Below, one piece after another: positions 28,853 through 29,901 of a stretch of DNA of 29,901 bases. The DNA is from a bacterium (GTDB lineage Bacteria > Actinomycetota > Acidimicrobiia > Acidimicrobiales > CATQHL01), in assembly GCA_026713745.1 (NCBI GenBank), contig JAPONU010000349.1, forward strand, positions 1 through 29,901, read 5' to 3'. Under the pieces are notes generated by a model. It was not told the origin of the DNA and made no database searches. It saw nothing but the letters and a program-made list of their open reading frames with translations. The first letter of the stretch is position 1; each line of letters opens with the position of its first letter. The translations under genes were made by a program, and so were the position numbers.

Positions 28853-29901
28853 GCGCTTCGGGCTCGCACCCGCTGGCGGGAATCGCCGTGGCCGGAGTCG
28901 CGGCCACGCGCCAGGCCCGCAGCCTCGAAGGCAACTCGGTGCAGATCTGCCTCGAGGCGGCCAGGGCGGCGCTCGACGACGCCGGGATGAGCCTCGACGA
29001 GGTGGACGGCATCTCGGCGCGCTGGCCCGGTCCCGGCGGCACCGTGTTCCATCCCGGCTCGGTGGATTGGTCGGCGCTGCTGGGCAAGGGATTCGACTGG
29101 GTGGGCGACACGTACCCGCAGGGCGCGCCCGGCCTGCTTGACGCCGCCGGCGCCATCCTGGCCGGCCAGTGCTCCACGGTGCTGGTCTTCGGCGGCCGGG
29201 CCGGGGAGTCCGGCGGTGCGGTGTCTTCCGGTGGCGACGCCGCGAGCGCCGGGGTGTCCTCCGGTGGCGACGCGGCGAGCGCCGCCACTGGAACCGTCGC
29301 CTCCTACACCCGGCCCGACAACGAGTTCACCGCGTGCTGGGGTTCGCTCACCGCCGCGCAGTTCGCCCTGGTGGCGCAGGTGTACCTGCACCGGTTCGCC
29401 CCCGACCCCGAGCGGATGGCGCTGGTGCCCGCCACCATCCGCAACGCCGGGTCGGCCAATCCCGCGGCGGTGATGTACGGGCGCGGCCCGTACCGGCCCG
29501 CCGACGTGCTGGCCTCGCCGCCGGTTGCCGAGCCGTTCCGGCTGCTGGACCTGTGCCTCGCCACCGAGGGCGCCGCCGCCATGGTCGTGACCCGCTTGGA
29601 GCGCGCCCGCGACTGCCCGGCGCCGCCGGCGGTGGTGCTGGGCGGGGGGTCGGAGTGGTACCGCCAGCAGTACGTGGACCCGCCCCGCTACGACGACGTG
29701 GCCCGCATCGGCGCCGGCGCCTACCGGCGCAGTTTCGGAATGGCCGGCCTGGCGCCGGCGGACGTGGACGTCTTCGAGCTCTACGACATCAACACCTTCG
29801 AGGTGATCCGGCAGTTCGAGACGCTGGGATTCTGCGGCGAGGGCGAGGGTGTTGACTACCTGGCCGAGGCCGGCGTCGGGCTCGACGGCCGGCATCCCAC
29901 C
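28849..29901 (+). CDS. Thiolase-like (SCP2/Ltp2-type) acyl-CoA protein, cut by window end
   Basis: From GTG 28849 the frame is open through the last base (351 codons, no stop). The sequence is thiolase-fold: AGQCSTVLVFGGRAGES, then YTRPDNEFTACWGSLTAAQF, FRLLDLCLATEGAAAMVVTR, and FELYDINTFEVIRQFETLGF, the last typical of SCP2-thiolase/Ltp-type proteins. The segment where thiolases carry the nucleophilic cysteine reads TYPQGAPGLLDAAG and has none, so it is probably a lyase/retro-aldolase-type or non-condensing homologue. A two-copy 11-residue SSGGDAASA-rich insert lies at 29221-29286. The likely partner is the DUF35 protein at 26705. The C-terminus is missing from the window. Confidence 0.85.
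   Translation, partial: MSASGSHPLAGIAVAGVAATRQARSLEGNSVQICLEAARAALDDAGMSLDEVDGISARWPGPGGTVFHPGSVDWSALLGKGFDWVGDTYPQGAPGLLDAAGAILAGQCSTVLVFGGRAGESGGAVSSGGDAASAGVSSGGDAASAATGTVASYTRPDNEFTACWGSLTAAQFALVAQVYLHRFAPDPERMALVPATIRNAGSANPAAVMYGRGPYRPADVLASPPVAEPFRLLDLCLATEGAAAMVVTRLERARDCPAPPAVVLGGGSEWYRQQYVDPPRYDDVARIGAGAYRRSFGMAGLAPADVDVFELYDINTFEVIRQFETLGFCGEGEGVDYLAEAGVGLDGRHPT
29221..29286. repeat. 33-bp in-frame tandem repeat, two copies
   Basis: Units 29221-29253 and 29254-29286 differ at only a few bases and encode VSSGGDAASAG/A within the thiolase-like protein, a low-complexity insert in a surface-loop-like position. Confidence 0.8.

Overview
The window is GC-rich, densely packed DNA. It uses GTG starts freely, and neighbouring genes often overlap by four bases (GTGA/TTGA). 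Gene content is a branched-chain-type ABC transporter, acyl-CoA and mycofactocin-type redox enzymes, and AMP ligases. Together these point to an actinobacterium, plausibly an uncultured Acidimicrobiia-like lineage. That placement is inferred from style and content; there is no rRNA or tRNA in the window. About 24 protein genes are supported, plus an IS fragment and a gene relic.

Left edge (1-3400, all minus strand). The 5' end of an IS630-type transposase abuts the stop codon of a small Rieske ferredoxin gene. Next come a 100-bp relic of a sugar-isomerase C-terminus, a secreted class A beta-lactamase-like serine hydrolase whose signal peptide is thrown out of frame by a 10-base poly-C tract, and an intact L-fucose/L-arabinose isomerase-like gene.

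Middle left (3685-10072). On the plus strand lie an unrecognised cysteine-containing protein, a zinc alcohol dehydrogenase and an HSL-type esterase. On the minus strand, convergent with them, lie a VOC protein, an FAD-dependent reductase/dehydrogenase and a lipoprotein glutaminyl cyclotransferase.

Transporter (10204-15824, minus). This is a complete LivK-LivH-LivM-LivG-LivF type operon. The binding protein carries an unusual alanine-rich, heptad-patterned stalk of about 160 residues between its lipid anchor and its ligand-binding domain. Strong hairpins flank the binding-protein gene, and operator-like dyads lie upstream of it.

Catabolic region (16116-29901). Two divergent arms start from the 21707-21884 intergenic region. 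The minus arm runs enoyl-CoA hydratase/isomerase, AMP ligase, an unknown two-repeat protein and an OYE/FadH-like flavoenzyme. The plus arm runs acyl-CoA dehydrogenase, SDR, CMD-like protein, ACMSD-like amidohydrolase, a second copy of the unknown two-repeat protein, DUF35, AMP ligase and a thiolase-like protein (cut by the window end). The arms look like one CoA-ester degradation programme: uptake, CoA activation, beta-oxidation-like steps, then C-C cleavage. The substrate cannot be read from the sequence. The most interesting unknown is the pair of proteins at 18212-19090 and 25825-26697. Each consists of two homologous ~115-residue repeats, and each sits with an AMP ligase in its own arm. 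Short REP-like palindromes (ATTCCGGC-N4-GCCGGAAT) are scattered through the window.
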